A DNA stretch of 64,000 nucleotides from Terebella lapidaria (lineage: Eukaryota > Annelida > Polychaeta > Terebellida > Terebellidae), in contig OX424561.1 of assembly GCA_949152475.1 (NCBI GenBank), positions 4,154,001 to 4,218,000 of the forward strand, read 5' to 3'. Made by a program: the position numbers and the translations under genes. The notes under the pieces were generated by a model, which did not search any database, was not told the DNA's origin, and saw only the letters and a program-made list of their open reading frames with translations. Every line of letters begins with the position of its first letter. Position 1 is the stretch's first letter. Below, piece by piece: positions 60,855 through 64,000 of the stretch.

Positions 60855-61305
60855 GTATCCCCTTTGAGCGGGTCCCTCACTAGATTTTTCCTTAAGGCGA
60901 TATATATTTATTATTGGAATAAACTAGCAAAGCTTTTGTCCTGAAGAGATTTGTCTTAAGTTAAGTCGCTAACTTATTACAAAAATATAAGTTAGCTTAT
61001 CACATATCCATTGTCAGCCATTGTAGAATTTGAAATCATCCAGTATGTTAGGGATTGAGCAAGGTTTCATATTCCAATCTTGTGACAAACTTTTTTTGGT
61101 AAGTATTTGGTAAGATATAAAAAGTTGATGACTATTTTAGTTGTTGAGATTATTACTGCATGGAATAAAATTAGTTAAGGCTCAGAATTTTTTTTACTGA
61201 CATTCATAAAAAAAAAACACTGGCCCAGCAGTGATGATATTTTGCCAACAGGGGTGAATCAAGAGGATACACCCACGCGGTCGTCGGCGACCGGTAAGCT
61301 TCTAG
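60855..61305 (+). mobile_element. Helitron-like element, 3' end clear, 5' end doubtful
   Basis: The right end (GGATACACCCACGCGG, hairpin CGGTCG-TCGG-CGACCG at 61278..61293, then CTAG at 61302..61305 before TT) is nearly identical to the right end at 16864..16905. The left border is tentative: GTATCCCC at 60855 could be its subterminal partner, but the expected 5' hairpin is not there. It lacks the satellite arrays of the intron 10 copy. Confidence 0.45.
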
Positions 61306-62787
61306 TTAGTATCATAATTGACCTTCAGCATTCCGTAGTGCGTGCCGTAATGCGCCTTGATGAGTTGTTATCTTGGATACATCTTGTTTTAAACCGTGGC
61401 GCATATGAAACTTTGCGAGAGACAAATTTCAAGAAGCAACATTGGGACTGGCGCCGCATTTCAATCGGTGACCTTGGTGTCAACTTTGCTTTCAACTTGG
61501 TGTGTTTTCCACTACACGATCTGATAGAGGACTGGTCTACTCAGTATACACAAGGATTGAGTAGGAGTGATAACAGGGCATCTATGAAAATAAATAATCC
61601 ACAAAATTGACGCGTCTTTGGATGATATTTTTACACTTTCGACGATGTTACCCATTTTAACAAATGTGGGTACAAGATATGTTTCTGTGCGCTGCAGTGA
61701 ACCTACATAGACTTGGCTTGAGCATTTGACGAAGTCAATTTTTTATGTGAGAGGTGAACCAATACCTTCTGCACTGCGGCATTAACGGTCTTCCGTACTC
61801 TTCCGTACTGCAAACTGTATCCCGGACAACACGATGTACACCCAGAAATATTGTGAAAGTACATGCGACAAAGGGCAAGAAAATGTGGAAAAAAAAAACA
61901 TAGGCTTATACTTTGTCCCCGTCTATGCTAATGATTGTTTTGATTTGACAAAAGAAACTTTTTCATCTTTTCCTGGTCCTTTGTTTCAGATCTCTTCAAG
62001 TTTCGAGAGGATTTGGTAGTGAGTGATCTCACAGATGTCGAGCGTCCAGGTCTCTCAACCCCTCACACCTGGCTGGGTCCGGTGGGGTGAGGCGCGGGCC
62101 CCGTGACACCCCCTGGCCCATTTGAGGTGTCGCCCCCAATTTCCGCGGTGGGGTGCCCCCTGTTTGGCCATGGTGACGGATCCCGGGGGTCTGGGTTACC
62201 AACGGGCGAGCGCCAGGGAACGGGGGTTTCTTAGCGATGGAATTGAAGCATTGGGACAAAAACCCGGTAGAGATCGGTGGTGATACCGTAAAAGGTTAGG
62301 CGGTGGTGTCGGATTTCTTGCGATGTTGGTTCAGTTAATCGAGACACCAACGTTTCCGCTGGCAAAGCAAGAAAAAAGATGTGATTGTTTCTGACACAGC
62401 TGTGAGATCACACAAGATCAAATCTCATTCCTCTGTTAATTAATTCATCTGAGAGGGAGACCGGGAAAAGAATATCTGGGAACTGTTTACTGTTGAGGTT
62501 TTAGCGGCCAAAGAAGTCCATAAAGAACAGTCTGACCCTATCATCTGTTGTCTTTTTGGTGCCGTTTATTCGGCAAAAACTGAGCGAAGCACGCCATAAA
62601 ATGGCAGAGGAAACCACAGCATGTGTGTGTCTTTTGTGTGGAGACTTCAATACGTCTGTCTGACTCATTTTAGTTCGAGATCAGTTTTGTAAGGTAAATC
62701 TCTGAATATTATTTTTAACTTTAACAGTTGTACTAAAGTTTGTGTAAATTTTGTTCTCATGGATCTAGGACTTACAACCTCCATTAA
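61306..62787. other. Intergenic region, no gene seen
   Basis: A mostly AT-rich stretch with a short GC-rich patch at 62030..62240. Open frames here (up to 122 codons) have no family resemblance that I recognise. Confidence 0.45.
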
Positions 62788-63204
62788 CGTAGTCCGCTAC
62801 AAACATGGAGGTAACGGAGAGTCAAAATTTAAAAGTCATTTCTTGAATATTATCTCATCAAAATTATATTATTTTATAGAGTGAATGATCAGCATTCTAA
62901 TACTGAAAAGAAAATAGGGGGTCACCGTGCTCGTCTCTTCTACATATTCGATCAAAATCACACATATTTACCTAAAATGACCTAAATTCTGGCATTTTTG
63001 CACATTTTTTCGTCCATATTCACATCTTGCATCGTGTTTTCCATGAGAACGGATACGGTGACCCCCTATTTTCTTTTCAGTTTTAGGATGCTGAACAGTT
63101 ACTCTATAACATATATCATTTTGAAGCTCTAGAATATGTTGACACAGTTATTTATTTTAATAAACTCTTTGACCCCCTCCCCTCACTGTTTGGAGCGGAC
63201 TACC
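62788..63204 (-). mobile_element. 417-bp TTAA-flanked MITE, copy 2 (inverted)
   Basis: It has the same sequence family as copy 1 in reverse orientation, starting CGTAGTCCGCTACAAACA and ending TTTGGAGCGGACTACC. It is flanked by TTAA at 62784..62787 and 63205..63208. It is a few percent or more diverged from copy 1 by eye. Confidence 0.85.
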
Positions 63205-63208
63205 TTAA

Positions 63209-64000
63209 AGTGTCAATAATCAAAAATCGCAAATAAATAGTTACATCCGGATTTGTGATAATGTATATGGTACCAGTGTGCTCAGTGGTCAGTTGAATGA
63301 TGGAGGAAATGTAAAAGTCACGACTTATTATTACAATTTACTTCCTGTTCTAGATCACGAATGTGAAATCGAGTACTAAGAGTGTGCTTCCAATTCAAGA
63401 AACTACTAGTAATCTGATGAAATGGACAATTCAATTTAGTTTTGGTAAAACTGTATTTCTGTAAAGATGGTCAACACTGGTATAATATTCGAGTGAGATA
63501 TAATATTCCATAAACACCTACAACAATGTACACATATATACACAGACTTTATGGCAAAACACTGCAATAAACCAACATGCAGGCACAGCTAGAATCTACA
63601 TAAATATGACAATAGCACCTCCTTGAGACACAAATTCTCCAAAAACACCTTTTATATCTACTGGCCGGCACTACTTACATGTACAAGTACTAGTATATTT
63701 CAATAGCATTTATATTTTGTAGTTATGCAATCTGGTAGCTGCAATATATTGCATTCCAGCAGACAATGACACAATATGTACTGAGCATTGAAAATGGTAG
63801 CAGCTTAAATAATGCACGTAGCCTCCCAAATTTAATTTGCTACTTGCCTACAAATATGAACTTACACAGTTACATCACGTGTATACAATAAACATGTATT
63901 CTATGATAAGCTCCCCGACCAATCACAGTAAATGTATGGTCACTTCTCTCTCGAACGCATTACAATGGTGAGAGATATCGGGCGAAACCACTGACCAACT
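63209..64000. other. Window end, no gene seen
   Basis: AT-rich intergenic sequence. No coding exon, RNA gene or bounded repeat was identified. Confidence 0.45.

Noticed and set aside
62029-62259. GC-rich patch as a new gene's first exon or CpG promoter
   Set aside because: Too short, and no open frame with recognisable product or downstream exon was found in the window.

Overview
The window is eukaryotic, intron-rich and AT-rich DNA from an invertebrate animal. It is dominated by one host gene on the + strand: the 3' two thirds of INO80, the SNF2-family ATPase of the INO80 chromatin-remodelling complex. I could place 19 consecutive exons (1..57511). Their lengths sum to 2,595 bases from base 2, exactly 865 codons including the TGA, so the frame closes across every junction. 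The window opens just after the GTPxQN-type motif of the first ATPase lobe and runs through the long RUVBL-binding insertion, the second lobe (motifs IV, V and VI) and a basic tail with two AT-hooks. The species is not identifiable from this alone. A DIRS retrotransposon, pearl/HINE-like elements with satellite cores, and TGACCTTG-rich repeats suggest a marine invertebrate such as a spiralian or a lancelet (inference).

Layout: exons 1-9 are compact (1..2577, introns of 117-258 bp). Intron 9 was inflated by a DIRS-type tyrosine-recombinase retrotransposon (2678..9140) with identical inverted ends. Intron 10 (9524..18392) holds a Helitron-like element with three satellite blocks and a second element nested in it. 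Intron 11 (18521..28852) carries a related element with about 17 copies of a 147-bp satellite. Intron 12 contains seven 52-bp copies of the exon 12/donor boundary. Intron 13 (5.5 kb) shows no element I can define. Intron 14 (15 kb) has a palindromic-ended 697-bp element, an element with a 455-bp internal duplication, and a minisatellite of RFX-type X-box sequences whose last unit supplies the exon 15 splice acceptor. Exons 15-19 end the gene at 57511, with a probable poly(A) signal at 58610. Downstream lies a minus-strand repeat with two smaller elements nested in it, a further Helitron-like 3' end, and a second copy of a TTAA-flanked MITE.

The main themes are (1) a conserved remodeller gene stretched by mobile elements, (2) a group of non-autonomous elements of different sequence with one shared terminal architecture (subterminal inverted repeat plus hairpin; three of them end in CTAG before TT), and (3) two minisatellites that overlap or copy INO80 splice sites. 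No second protein-coding gene, rRNA, convincing tRNA or CRISPR array was seen.
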